A stretch of DNA of 64,000 bases from Marinilactibacillus piezotolerans. Its GTDB lineage: Bacteria > Bacillota > Bacilli > Lactobacillales > Carnobacteriaceae_A. The stretch lies in assembly GCF_900169305.1 (NCBI RefSeq), contig NZ_FWDP01000003.1:186001-250000 (forward strand), written 5' to 3'. The position numbers were made by a program, and so were the translations under genes. Shown in pieces: positions 17,302-24,883 of this stretch; position 1 is the first letter of the stretch; each line of letters opens with the position of its first letter. Under the pieces are notes generated by a model. That model searched no databases and was not told where the DNA came from. It was given only the letters and a program-made list of their open reading frames with translations.

Positions 17302-18027
17302 ATGACTATTGGGGAGAAATTAAAAGCAAAAAGACAAGGAGCCAAGTTGTCTCAACAAGCGTTAGCGGAGAAACTGCATGTATCAAGACAGAACATATCA
17401 AGCTGGGAAGTCGGGAGAACCTACCCGGATCTAGATATATTAGTAACGATCAGCGAATTTTACCAGATACCCTTGGATGACCTTTTAAAAGAAGACTCCA
17501 ACATGGTAGAAGAGATTACATAAAAGGTTAAAGTCAGCGAGAGAAGAAAAATCGTTAATATTATTTTAGCTGTTCTACTGATTTTAATGATGGGGACAAG
17601 TCTCTATATGTTTCTGCAAAACAGGCAGAATGCAGCGTCTAACGAACAAGGTCTGAGACCAAATGATATTATAGAGTCCTCTTGGGAACTAAACTACACA
17701 CTGACAAATGAATTGATCCAGTCAATGATATCTTTCAGCAGTAACAGTATTGTGGTTTACAATGATTTTGAACAAGGCATCGAGCAGCTGGATAACGGAA
17801 TGGAAGACGGATCGACCCTATATGAAGATCTCAGTATTTCTCTGGATGGAGACACGTATGTTGTAGAAGCACAAGGATATTCGGAGCGTTACACTCGTCT
17901 GAGCGATACCATTCTCCGCGACTCTAACGGAAACGAATATCGACGGGTATCAGATCGTAATATGAACGATAGTCTGCTCCAAATCAATGAAATCATGGAG
18001 GAAGAACATTCGACCTCTAATGAGTAA
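17302..18027 (+). pseudogene. Membrane-anchored XRE regulator interrupted by an in-frame TAA
   Basis: Codons 1-73 (17302-17523) encode an XRE helix-turn-helix domain: MTIGEKLKAKRQGAKLSQQA then VSRQNISSWEVGRTYPDLDI. After a single TAA at 17521-17523 the same frame continues without a break: KVKVSERRKIVNII, then a hydrophobic helix AVLLILMMGTSLYMF, then an extracytoplasmic domain ending at 18027. XRE-helix-extracellular domain proteins of about 240 residues are common in Firmicutes, so this is one gene split by one stop codon. It may be a nonsense mutation, a sequencing error or read-through. The isolated 73-residue HTH part may still work as a repressor. ACGAAAGGCGG precedes the start. Confidence 0.75.
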
Positions 18028-18041
18028 TCAACAGTAAAAAA

Positions 18042-18073
18042 CAGAAATCCATTACATTGGATTTCTGCTTTTT
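18042..18073. terminator. Terminator between the XRE gene and livF
   Basis: CAGAAATCCA (18042-18051) and TGGATTTCTG (18058-18067) form a perfect stem with a six-base loop, followed by CTTTTT; A-run on the other side makes it bidirectional. Confidence 0.8.
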
Positions 18074-18127
18074 GCGTTTATATAGTCTCCCCTATTGCTA
18101 TAAAGCTTACACTTACCTATGACCTCG

Positions 18128-18832
18128 CTAACCACCCAAATAAGCTTTTTGAACAGCATCACTTTCCAGCAGTTCTTGACCTGTTCCTGTCTGTACAACT
18201 TCTCCAGACTCCAGGACATAACCTCGATCAGCGATCTGCAGCGCAACTTTTGCATTCTGTTCGATCAGCAGGACAGTTGTTCCTTCTTTATTGATTTCTT
18301 TGATGATATCAAAAATACTTTGAATATAAATAGGCGCTAATCCCATTGACGGCTCATCTAGAAGCAATAATTTAGGTCGCGACATCAATGCCCGTCCCAT
18401 TGCCAGCATCTGCTGTTCTCCTCCAGATAATGTGGCTGCATCTTGTTTTTTTCTTTCCTCAAGAATCGGAAAATAACTGTAGATACGTTTCAAGTCACTT
18501 TTGACGCCCTCTTTGTCTTTACGTAAAAAGGCCCCCATCTCAAGGTTCTCAAAGACTGTCATTCCCCCAAAGACGTGTCTGCCTTCCGGAACATGAGAAA
18601 TGCCTTCTTTTACTACTTGTTTCGCTGATTCTTTTTCAATGGCTTTATTATAATAGCTCACTTGTCCATTCGTTGGCTGAATCAAACCGGAAATCGTTTT
18701 TAAAATTGTCGTCTTTCCAGCTCCGTTAGCTCCGATCAAAGAAACGATTTCTCCTTCTTTTACCGAAAAAGAAATGTTGTGGATCGCTTCGATAGCACCA
18801 TAATGTACCGTTAGGTCTTTTACTTCTAACAT
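18128..18832 (-). CDS. livF: Branched-chain amino acid ABC transporter ATPase LivF
   Basis: A 234-residue ABC ATPase of the LivF type, 234 residues being the usual length. Walker A GANGAGKTT is at about residues 34-42, Q-loop SHVPEGRHVFGGMTV (the 'EGR' version is LivF-specific), signature LSGGEQQML, Walker B LLLLDEPSMGL and switch histidine replaced by glutamine (LLIEQNAKVAL), as normal in LivF. It is the last gene of livJHMGF and directly follows livG. It powers uptake of Leu, Ile and Val with LivG. Confidence 0.95.
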   Translation of the reverse strand: MLEVKDLTVHYGAIEAIHNISFSVKEGEIVSLIGANGAGKTTILKTISGLIQPTNGQVSYYNKAIEKESAKQVVKEGISHVPEGRHVFGGMTVFENLEMGAFLRKDKEGVKSDLKRIYSYFPILEERKKQDAATLSGGEQQMLAMGRALMSRPKLLLLDEPSMGLAPIYIQSIFDIIKEINKEGTTVLLIEQNAKVALQIADRGYVLESGEVVQTGTGQELLESDAVQKAYLGG

Positions 18833-19609
18833 CTAATGTTCCTCCCCTAAATAAGCTCGGAGTACATCTGGATTAGACCGGATTTCTTCAGGCGTTCCTT
18901 CAGCAAGCAGACGCCCGTACTCTAGCACATAAATTCTTTCGCACACATTCATAACTACAGACATATCATGTTCAATCAGAATGACCGTCAAATCAAATTC
19001 CATTTGAATCTTCTTGATCAATTGAGTCAGTTCCGCACTTTCCTGCGGATTCATTCCAGCAGCCGGCTCATCCAAGAAAAGCAGAGCCGGTTTTGTTGCC
19101 AGAGCTCGTACAATTTCCAATCTTCTCTGCTTCCCATAAGGCAGGTTTTCAGCCAGTACATCCGCACTGTCTTCCAAGTCGAAAATAGCCAGCAGCTCCA
19201 GTGCTTCCTTTCTTAATCTGTCTTCCATTTTAAAGAAAGAAGGAAACCTTAAAATGCTGCGGATAGTACCGATATTATTCTTCTTATGCAGTCCAATCAA
19301 TACATTATCCAACACTGTCAGCTGTTTGAACAACCGAATATTTTGAAATGTTCTTGCAACACCGGCAGCTGCAATCTGATCAGTTCGTTTCCCGACCAAT
19401 GAAACAGATTTTCCATCAACATTCATTGTGATTTTTCCTTCTGTCGGCTTATAAACTCCTGTCAACAGATTAAAGAAAGTGGTCTTTCCAGCTCCATTAG
19501 GTCCAATCAGTCCAACCAGTTCATTCTTCTGAATCGCTAGATCAATCTCCGAAACAGCCGTTAGTCCGCCAAACTGTTTCGTCAGTTTTTCGACCGCTAA
19601 TATACTCAT
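18833..19609 (-). CDS. livG: Branched-chain amino acid ABC transporter ATPase LivG
   Basis: A 258-residue ABC ATPase. Walker A GPNGAGKTTFFNLLTG (about residues 36-51), Q-loop VARTFQNIRLFKQLTV (TFQN is LivG-specific), signature LPYGKQRRLEIVRALA and Walker B LLFLDEPAAGMNPQE are all intact. The switch histidine is in LIEHDMSVVM. It overlaps livM by four bases and abuts livF, showing tight operon structure. Function: energising branched-chain amino acid import. Confidence 0.95.
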   Translation of the reverse strand: MSILAVEKLTKQFGGLTAVSEIDLAIQKNELVGLIGPNGAGKTTFFNLLTGVYKPTEGKITMNVDGKSVSLVGKRTDQIAAAGVARTFQNIRLFKQLTVLDNVLIGLHKKNNIGTIRSILRFPSFFKMEDRLRKEALELLAIFDLEDSADVLAENLPYGKQRRLEIVRALATKPALLFLDEPAAGMNPQESAELTQLIKKIQMEFDLTVILIEHDMSVVMNVCERIYVLEYGRLLAEGTPEEIRSNPDVLRAYLGEEH

Positions 19610-20568
19610 GACCGAGAGGCCTCCTTTTTCTTCCAGTTGAATAATTTAGAAGCTTTGATTTCTTTTCTTCCAAATAACCCAGAAGGTTTAAAGATCATGA
19701 CTAAAATCAATGCAATGGCATATAGTATGACCCTGAAAGCACCATAATCTGCTAAGAAATGGTTCAGCAGTCCTAAGAAAACAGCGGCAAAAATACTTCC
19801 TGTCAAGCTGCCCATTCCACCCAGAACGACCATGATCAAAATATCAATGGATCTTACAAAGTCAAATTGACTCGGCACAATCAGCTGGTAGTAAGTAGCG
19901 TGGAAAGATCCTGCTACAGCAGCGGTCATCGTCCCGATCATAAAAGCAATCATCTTATATTTTTTAGTATTGATACCTAGAGACTCTGCTGCAATTTCAT
20001 CTTCCCTGACAGAAATTGTTGCTCGGCCGGGAGAGCTGTTCACATAATTGGCAGCCACCAAAATGATCAGCAGCGCCACAATATAAGCATAATACCAAGT
20101 CGCCAGTTTAGGAATGCCGCTTAATCCGCGGGCTCCATTTGTAATATCTAAGTTTAAAATCGTAATTCGAATAATTTCTCCAACACCTAAAGTGGCAATG
20201 GCTAGATAATCTCCTTTAAGCCGCAGAGTCGGTATTCCAACAATATAAGCCACAATACCTGATAAGACCACGCCGCCTAAAATCCCTAAAGCAAATCCGC
20301 CCAAGTTCGGCATCATTTTTGTAACGATCCCTGTGGTATATGCTCCAATCGCCATAAATCCTGCATGCCCTAAAGAAAGCTGACCAGAGATCCCTACAAT
20401 CAAATTCAAGCCCACTGCCAACATAATATTAATCAAAATCAGCATTAACGTCATCTCATAGTAACGCGTAATCCAACCAGTTAAAATCGCAATCTGGATC
20501 AGAGCAAATCCAAGTATTGCAGCACCAACCCAAACGAGGATTGTTTTCATTCGTTTCGACATATCCAT
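19606..20568 (-). CDS. livM: Branched-chain amino acid ABC permease LivM
   Basis: A 320-residue membrane protein with eight or nine predicted helices. The family signature stretch SGQLSLGHAGFMAIGAYTTG lies at about residues 60-79, and GDYLAIATLGVGEIIRI further on. The cytoplasmic ATPase contact region contains SVREDEIAAESLGINTKKYK. It forms the translocation pore with LivH. Only three bases separate it from livH, and it overlaps livG by four. Confidence 0.95.
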   Translation of the reverse strand: MDMSKRMKTILVWVGAAILGFALIQIAILTGWITRYYEMTLMLILINIMLAVGLNLIVGISGQLSLGHAGFMAIGAYTTGIVTKMMPNLGGFALGILGGVVLSGIVAYIVGIPTLRLKGDYLAIATLGVGEIIRITILNLDITNGARGLSGIPKLATWYYAYIVALLIILVAANYVNSSPGRATISVREDEIAAESLGINTKKYKMIAFMIGTMTAAVAGSFHATYYQLIVPSQFDFVRSIDILIMVVLGGMGSLTGSIFAAVFLGLLNHFLADYGAFRVILYAIALILVMIFKPSGLFGRKEIKASKLFNWKKKEASRS

Positions 20569-20571
20569 CTC

Positions 20572-21450
20572 CTACACTTTCTCTTTGGTTGTTTTACCTA
20601 AGATACCTGACGGACGAACCAGCAGGATCAGAATCAAAATGACAAACACAACCGCATCTCTGAGTAATGAGTCTCCGTAGGCTACAACCATTGTTTCAGT
20701 CAATCCAATTAAAACGCCGCCAAGCATTGCTCCAGGGATAATTCCTATCCCGCCTAAAACAGCTGCGATAAAAGCTTTTAATCCCGGTAAAAAACCCATC
20801 ATCGGATTAATCGTATTGTAAAATAACCCAACCAGCACCCCGCCAGCACCTGCTAAAGCTGAACCCAGCATAAAGGTAAAAGAAATGACATGGTTAACAT
20901 TGATTCCCATCAGCTGTGCAGCTTCTGGGTCCATACTGACTGCTCGCATCGCTTTCCCCATTTTTGTCCGGTGCACGATCAGTTGCAAAGCAACCATCAA
21001 AACGATTGCTGTCCCGAAAATAATCAATTGTATGCTGCTGATTGAAAAAAGTCCTAAATCATAACGAACATTGGACAGCACTTGAGGAAAAGGACGGACA
21101 TTTGGACCGACCCATTGAATCATTCCGTTTTGAATCAGATAAGAGACCCCGATCGCCGTAATCAACGCTGTGATTCTCGAAGATTTTCTCAGCGGTCTAT
21201 ATGCCACTCGTTCAATAATGACCCCTAGTAGCGCGCTCGCTGCCATAGCTACAATCAAAGCTGGGACTAATCCCACATTTAAAAACTGGATGGTAGCATA
21301 CCCAACAAACGCACCAATCATAAAAATCTCACCGTGCGCAAAATTAATTAATTTTATAATTCCATAAACCATTGTATATCCTAGTGCGATCAGCGCATAA
21401 ATACTCCCTAAGGATAAACCATTGATGACTTGCTGCATAAAACTGGACAT
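20572..21450 (-). CDS. livH: Branched-chain amino acid ABC permease LivH
   Basis: About 292 residues with the LivH opening QQVINGLSLGSIYALIALGYTMVYGIIKLINFAHGE and the ATPase-coupling loop GKAMRAVSMDPEAAQLMGIN. I prefer the ATG at 21450 (MSSFMQQ), with AAGGAAGG upstream, over one at 21474. It lies downstream of livJ across a hairpin (21481-21525) that probably lowers expression of the membrane parts relative to the binding protein. Function: pore subunit for Leu/Ile/Val uptake. Confidence 0.93.
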   Translation of the reverse strand: MSSFMQQVINGLSLGSIYALIALGYTMVYGIIKLINFAHGEIFMIGAFVGYATIQFLNVGLVPALIVAMAASALLGVIIERVAYRPLRKSSRITALITAIGVSYLIQNGMIQWVGPNVRPFPQVLSNVRYDLGLFSISSIQLIIFGTAIVLMVALQLIVHRTKMGKAMRAVSMDPEAAQLMGINVNHVISFTFMLGSALAGAGGVLVGLFYNTINPMMGFLPGLKAFIAAVLGGIGIIPGAMLGGVLIGLTETMVVAYGDSLLRDAVVFVILILILLVRPSGILGKTTKEKV

Positions 21451-21480
21451 TGTATTCTTCCTTCCTTGACCCATTGCTAA

Positions 21481-21525
21481 AAAATAAAAGGGTCCAAGGT
21501 TCCTGACCCGACCCTTTTATTTCTG
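21481..21525 (-). terminator. Hairpin between livJ and livH
   Basis: AAATAAAAGGGTC (from about 21482) pairs with GACCCTTTTATTT (to about 21523). Placed right after livJ, it looks like a partial terminator that also protects the livJ transcript, giving more binding protein than permease. Confidence 0.7.
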
Positions 21526-21534
21526 TTCTTAACG

Positions 21535-22701
21535 TTATTCAGGTTGTACTTCTGTGAAATTCACTTCTTCTCCATTTTCTAATTCAACAACGATTGCTGA
21601 CTTGACTGGATTATGGAAATCATCAAATGAGAATGTTCCTGTTACACCTTCAAAGTCTTCTACTTCACGCAACGCATCACGAATGGCTTCCGGAGTAACT
21701 TCATCTAACCCTTCTACTGCGTCAGCGACCAAGTAGACTGTATCATAAGCTAAAGCAGCAAACATATCGGGCTCTGATCCGTAAGACTCTTCAAATGCTG
21801 ATACGAATTCACTAACATTAGGATTATCTCCCTCAGAAGTGTAGTGTGCAGAATAATAAACATCTGTTACATTTTCTGCTCCAGCTAGTTCGACTAACTG
21901 TTCGTTCCCGAAACCATCTGGCCCAAGTATCGGCTGATCAATTCCCATTTCTCTTGCTTGTCTGATGATTAGTCCAGCTTCTTCATAATAACCAGGAACG
22001 AAAAGGACATCGAATTCTTGATCCGCTAAACTTGTGAGTACAGCACTGAAGTCAGTGTCTCCAGCTGTAAAGTTTTCAGTAGCAACGATTTCTCCGTCAA
22101 ATTCTCCAGTGAACGCTTCGGCTAATCCAACTCCGTAGTCACTTGAATTGTCTCCAAGAATAACTGCCTTCTCAGCGCCTAATTCATTATCTGCAAAGTT
22201 TGCCAACGCGATTCCTTGGAAAGAATCCTTGAAAGAGGTACGGAATACATAAGGTGTTACTTCTCCATCTTCTCCCACAGTCACTTGATCAGCGGTTGCT
22301 GAAGGTGACACCAGCGGTACACTTGCTGCTGCTGCACTAGGAGCGGCGGCCATTGCAGCACCTGATGTAGCTGGACCTACTAAAACATGAGCACCCTCCG
22401 ATGCTGCACGAGTAGCTAATTGAGCAGCTTCTGTTTCTTCAGATTGTGTATCGTAATCTGTTAATTCAAATTCTTTCCCGTTAACACCGCCAGCTTCATT
22501 GATCTCTTCAACAGCTAGCTGAACACCATTCAATTCAGACGTTCCATAAGCTGCTACTGGACCTGACTGTTCAAAAATTCCTGCGATATTAATTGTATCT
22601 GTTTCTTCAGAAGATCCTTCCTCAACGGACTCTGCCGAACACGCTGCCAACAACATAGCAGCAGAAGCTGTTATCCCCATAAACCATCTTTTCTTAGTCA
22701 T
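21535..22701 (-). CDS. livJ: Branched-chain amino acid-binding lipoprotein LivJ/LivK
   Basis: About 388 residues. A lipoprotein signal with lipobox LLAACS near residue 20 precedes a type I periplasmic-binding fold (NIAGIFEQSGPVAAYGTSEL, GVQLAVEEINEAGGVNGKEF, VGPATSGAAMAAAP). It captures branched-chain amino acids outside the membrane for LivHMGF. Three ATG codons occur in a row; the last (22701) is eight bases after AAAGGAG and best placed. The long frame upstream of it is non-coding leader. Transcription starts about 365 bases upstream at a strong promoter and passes a putative attenuator. Confidence 0.93.
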   Translation of the reverse strand: MTKKRWFMGITASAAMLLAACSAESVEEGSSEETDTINIAGIFEQSGPVAAYGTSELNGVQLAVEEINEAGGVNGKEFELTDYDTQSEETEAAQLATRAASEGAHVLVGPATSGAAMAAAPSAAAASVPLVSPSATADQVTVGEDGEVTPYVFRTSFKDSFQGIALANFADNELGAEKAVILGDNSSDYGVGLAEAFTGEFDGEIVATENFTAGDTDFSAVLTSLADQEFDVLFVPGYYEEAGLIIRQAREMGIDQPILGPDGFGNEQLVELAGAENVTDVYYSAHYTSEGDNPNVSEFVSAFEESYGSEPDMFAALAYDTVYLVADAVEGLDEVTPEAIRDALREVEDFEGVTGTFSFDDFHNPVKSAIVVELENGEEVNFTEVQPE

Positions 22702-22796
22702 CATCATTTCTCCTTTTTTATCATCGTATAAAAACAAGCAAATACTCTTTTCTATATGCGAGAAGACGCAGAAAACGGTCACTGTACACTTCATAT

Positions 22797-22858
22797 AACA
22801 AAATAGCCAGTCCACTTCATGTCGTGGGCTGGCAGCTGATCGCTTTATTCCGAGCCCC
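22797..22858 (-). promoter_or_regulatory. Putative attenuator terminator and competing antiterminator segment
   Basis: In RNA sense (minus strand), GCCAGCCCAC (22833-22824) pairs with GTGGACTGGC (22815-22806), a 10-bp stem with one mismatch, followed by the U-rich TATTTTGTTAT. Just upstream, GGGGCT (22858-22853) can instead pair with the AGCCC of the terminator's first arm. Next to it CGGAATAA (22852-22845) is an exact complement of TTATTCCG (22918-22911) at the Ile-Ile-Pro codons of the leader peptide. This gives alternative structures that could depend on ribosome position. Confidence 0.6.
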
Positions 22859-22907
22859 TTTTTTCTTTTACAGAAATAGGACTCTATCATGACGAATAGA
22901 ATCCTTG

Positions 22908-23003
22908 CTACGGAATAATAATCAATAAGAGTGTATCTGTAAGCAGACGAGTTTGTTGAACCTTTCTGTCCATTTGTCCTCTAGTCAATTGTTCAGTCGT
23001 CAT
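22908..23003 (-). CDS. Leader peptide rich in Leu/Ile codons before livJ
   Basis: A 31-codon ORF with ATG at 23003 and a strong ribosome site (GGGGGAG, seven bases upstream). Its C-terminal half reads RLLTDTLLLIIIP and then stop: five leucines and three isoleucines among the last thirteen residues, in front of a Leu/Ile/Val transport operon. This is the hallmark of a ribosome-mediated attenuation leader. The Ile-Ile-Pro codons are complementary to a downstream leader segment, and a hairpin at 22879-22904 (9-bp stem) follows the stop. Function is inferred; no T-box sequence is visible. Confidence 0.7.
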   Translation of the reverse strand: MTTEQLTRGQMDRKVQQTRLLTDTLLLIIIP

Positions 23004-23072
23004 CTGCTTTCTCCCCCAATTCAAACCTGTTTCCTTCGGCATTTATCTTTTTATTTTTCTAGCATGGTATTT

Positions 23073-23101
23073 ATATTAGAATAAGATTAGTTTTCAGTCA
23101 A
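23073..23101 (-). promoter_or_regulatory. Promoter of the liv operon
   Basis: -35 TTGACT (23101-23096), spacer of exactly 17 bases, -10 TAATAT (23078-23073). Transcription would start near 23066, about 60 bases before the leader peptide. The sequence CTGAAAA overlapping the spacer, with its flanks, loosely resembles a CodY box (four mismatches to AATTTTCWGAAAATT), which would fit the regulon but is weak. Confidence 0.75.
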
Positions 23102-23259
23102 TATAAATTTGATAATTATAAATACGTAATTCATTTATTTTTAATAATTAGGTATAATCTACTAGGGACATAGCACTCACTGCTTTTTACCTTAAGAAAG
23201 GAAGACAAATAAGGGGAGACACTAGCTGAAAAATTTGAGGTACGTTTAAAAATGGGTAT

Positions 23260-23291
23260 AAAAAAAGACCCACACAGATACTGTGCGGATC
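23260..23291 (-). terminator. Terminator of the tRNA-Val gene
   Basis: On the minus strand GATCCGCACAG pairs with CTGTGTGGGTC (two G-U pairs, TAT loop), followed by seven T at 23266-23260. Confidence 0.85.
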
Positions 23292-23311
23292 ATCCGAAAT
23301 AAAAAATATGA

Positions 23312-23384
23312 TGGTCCTTACTGGGCTCGAACCAGTGACCCCTACCTTGTCGAGGTAGTGCTCTCCCAACTGAGCTAAAGAACC
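23312..23384 (-). tRNA. tRNA-Val (anticodon GAC)
   Basis: A full 73-base cloverleaf on the minus strand: acceptor stem GGTTCTT/AAGGACC, D arm GCTC/GAGC, anticodon stem CTACC/GGTAG with loop TCGACAA (anticodon GAC, reading GUC/GUU valine codons), T arm ACTGG-TTCGAGC-CCAGT, discriminator A. The 3' CCA is not encoded (ATCA follows) and must be added by the CCA enzyme. It is a single-gene transcription unit with its own promoter and terminator. Confidence 0.95.
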
Positions 23385-23397
23385 GATTACTCAAACT

Positions 23398-23426
23398 ATT
23401 ATCCTTGATTTTTACAGATTTGTCAA
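23398..23426 (-). promoter_or_regulatory. Promoter of tRNA-Val
   Basis: -35 TTGACA (23426-23421), 17-base spacer, -10 GATAAT (23403-23398): a near-consensus sigma-A promoter about 14 bases from the mature tRNA 5' end. Confidence 0.85.
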
Positions 23427-23505
23427 TACCCTGCAGGTTTGACTTTTCTTTTTTCTGCGGCTCGTTCATAATATACAGTAGGAATAACCAGAGAGGAACC
23501 ATGAA

Positions 23506-24798
23506 ATGGACACGGATCAATTAGCAAAATTTTATAAAAAATCATTTGAAGAAAAAATCGATGCTTTGGCAGCAGCCTCGCTGCTTTCAGAAGGTCAGGT
23601 TAATGTACTGAAAAAGGACGGTCTTGATTTGGATCGGTCTATCGGCGACCATATGATCGAAAACTATATCGGAAATTATTCATTGCCTTTAGGGGTTGCA
23701 ATGAATTTCGTGATTGATGATCAAGAGATGGTAGTACCGATGGCGATCGAAGAACCTTCTGTGATTGCGGCATCCAGCTTTGCAGCTAAAATCATCGGTT
23801 CTGCTGGAGGATTCACTACAGTCGTGACTGATCGGAAGATGATCGGCCAAGTGACCTTAAAAGACGTTACTGATCTTGATCAAGCAGCTCAAGCTCTGGA
23901 AGCAGCTAAACAAGAGATTCTAGATCGTGCGAATGAAGCACACCCTTCTATCGTCAAACGCGGCGGCGGGGCAAAGGATCTGCACGTTAGAGTGTTAGAA
24001 GCAGATCCTGAAGAAAGTATACCTGCTTTTCTTGCTGTACATCTGCATATCGATACACAGGAAGCCATGGGTGCCAATATTGTGAATACCATGATGGAAG
24101 GCATTGCTCCATATATGGAAGAGTTGACTGGCGGAACAGCTCTATTACGCATTTTATCTAATTATGCCACTGAATGTGTCGCAACAGCGACGTGTACGAT
24201 TCCTAGTCACAAGCTTAAAACCGGTAGTTTCTCAGGAGAAGAGGTCAGAGATCGGATTGTTGAAGCGGCACAAATTGCATGGGTCGATCCTTACCGTGCA
24301 GTGACGCACAATAAAGGGATCATGAATGGAGTGGATGCAGTAATCGTAGCCAGCGGAAATGACTGGCGCGCCATAGAAGCAGGCGTTCATGCCTATGCAG
24401 CCCGTTCTGGTCAATATCGCGCTTTATCCAGATGGCATACCAATGAATCTGGTGATCTAGTCGGAACCTTGACTCTGCCATTGCCTGTCGGTACAGTCGG
24501 CGGTTCAATCGGTATTCATCCTGGTGCCCAGCTGTCAAGAACTTTGATGCAGGAACCAAATGCTCAAACACTGGAAAGCATTTTAGTATCCGTTGGGCTT
24601 GCGCAGAATTTCGCAGCCGTTCGGGCACTAGTCACAGAAGGCATCCAAAAAGGACATATGGGCTTGCATGCTCGTTCCTTAGCGATCAGCGCCGGAGCAA
24701 CCGGTGAACAAGTCGAAAAAATTGCCGCTGCTCTGAAAAACGCCCCGCATATGAACTTGCAGACCGCTAAAGACTTGCTTGCTGAATATACAAAATGA
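23506..24798 (+). CDS. mvaA: Hydroxymethylglutaryl-CoA reductase, class II
   Basis: A 430-residue class II HMG-CoA reductase making mevalonate from HMG-CoA. Recognisable motifs are ENYIGNYSLPLGVAMNFVID near residue 52, catalytic glutamate in IEEPSVIAA (E82/E83), the QEAMGANIVNTM helix, catalytic lysine in THNKGIMNG, aspartate in VASGNDWRA, and the C-terminal histidine loop GHMGLHARSLA. The start ATG at 23506 follows GAGAGG; an earlier ATG at 23501 is out of frame and short. Unlike enterococcal MvaE, it is not fused to a thiolase; separate thiolase and HMG-CoA synthase genes lie at 52.7-55.2 kb. Single-gene unit. Confidence 0.95.
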   Translation: MDTDQLAKFYKKSFEEKIDALAAASLLSEGQVNVLKKDGLDLDRSIGDHMIENYIGNYSLPLGVAMNFVIDDQEMVVPMAIEEPSVIAASSFAAKIIGSAGGFTTVVTDRKMIGQVTLKDVTDLDQAAQALEAAKQEILDRANEAHPSIVKRGGGAKDLHVRVLEADPEESIPAFLAVHLHIDTQEAMGANIVNTMMEGIAPYMEELTGGTALLRILSNYATECVATATCTIPSHKLKTGSFSGEEVRDRIVEAAQIAWVDPYRAVTHNKGIMNGVDAVIVASGNDWRAIEAGVHAYAARSGQYRALSRWHTNESGDLVGTLTLPLPVGTVGGSIGIHPGAQLSRTLMQEPNAQTLESILVSVGLAQNFAAVRALVTEGIQKGHMGLHARSLAISAGATGEQVEKIAAALKNAPHMNLQTAKDLLAEYTK

Positions 24799-24813
24799 TT
24801 TTAATCATGCAAC

Positions 24814-24867
24814 AAAATAGACTGATTGCGCTCCCTTCACTGGATAGCACAATCAGTCTATTTTTTT
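24814..24867. terminator. Bidirectional terminator between mvaA and the GH5 gene
   Basis: AAAATAGACTGATTG and CAATCAGTCTATTTTTTT form a 13-15 bp perfect stem with runs of A and T on the two sides, serving both convergent genes. Confidence 0.9.
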
Positions 24868-24883
24868 CAGTTATTGTTTCTTT

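Noticed and set aside
17241-17480. 79-codon ORF overlapping the XRE gene
   Set aside because: It is in a different frame from the clear helix-turn-helix gene at 17302 and shows no protein-like pattern.
22702-22890. N-terminal extension of LivJ by 63 residues
   Set aside because: The extension covers the attenuator hairpins, has no ribosome site and would place the lipoprotein signal inside the protein; the ATG at 22701 is preceded by AAAGGAG.
22797-23066. T-box riboswitch upstream of livJ
   Set aside because: No AGGGTGGNACCGCG-type T-box sequence or specifier stem is visible; the leader ORF explains the region better.
23153-23260. Possible small RNA gene on the plus strand starting after TATAAT near 23153
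   Set aside because: The -10 is good but the -35 is weak and there is no plus-strand terminator with a T-run; nothing else supports a transcript.
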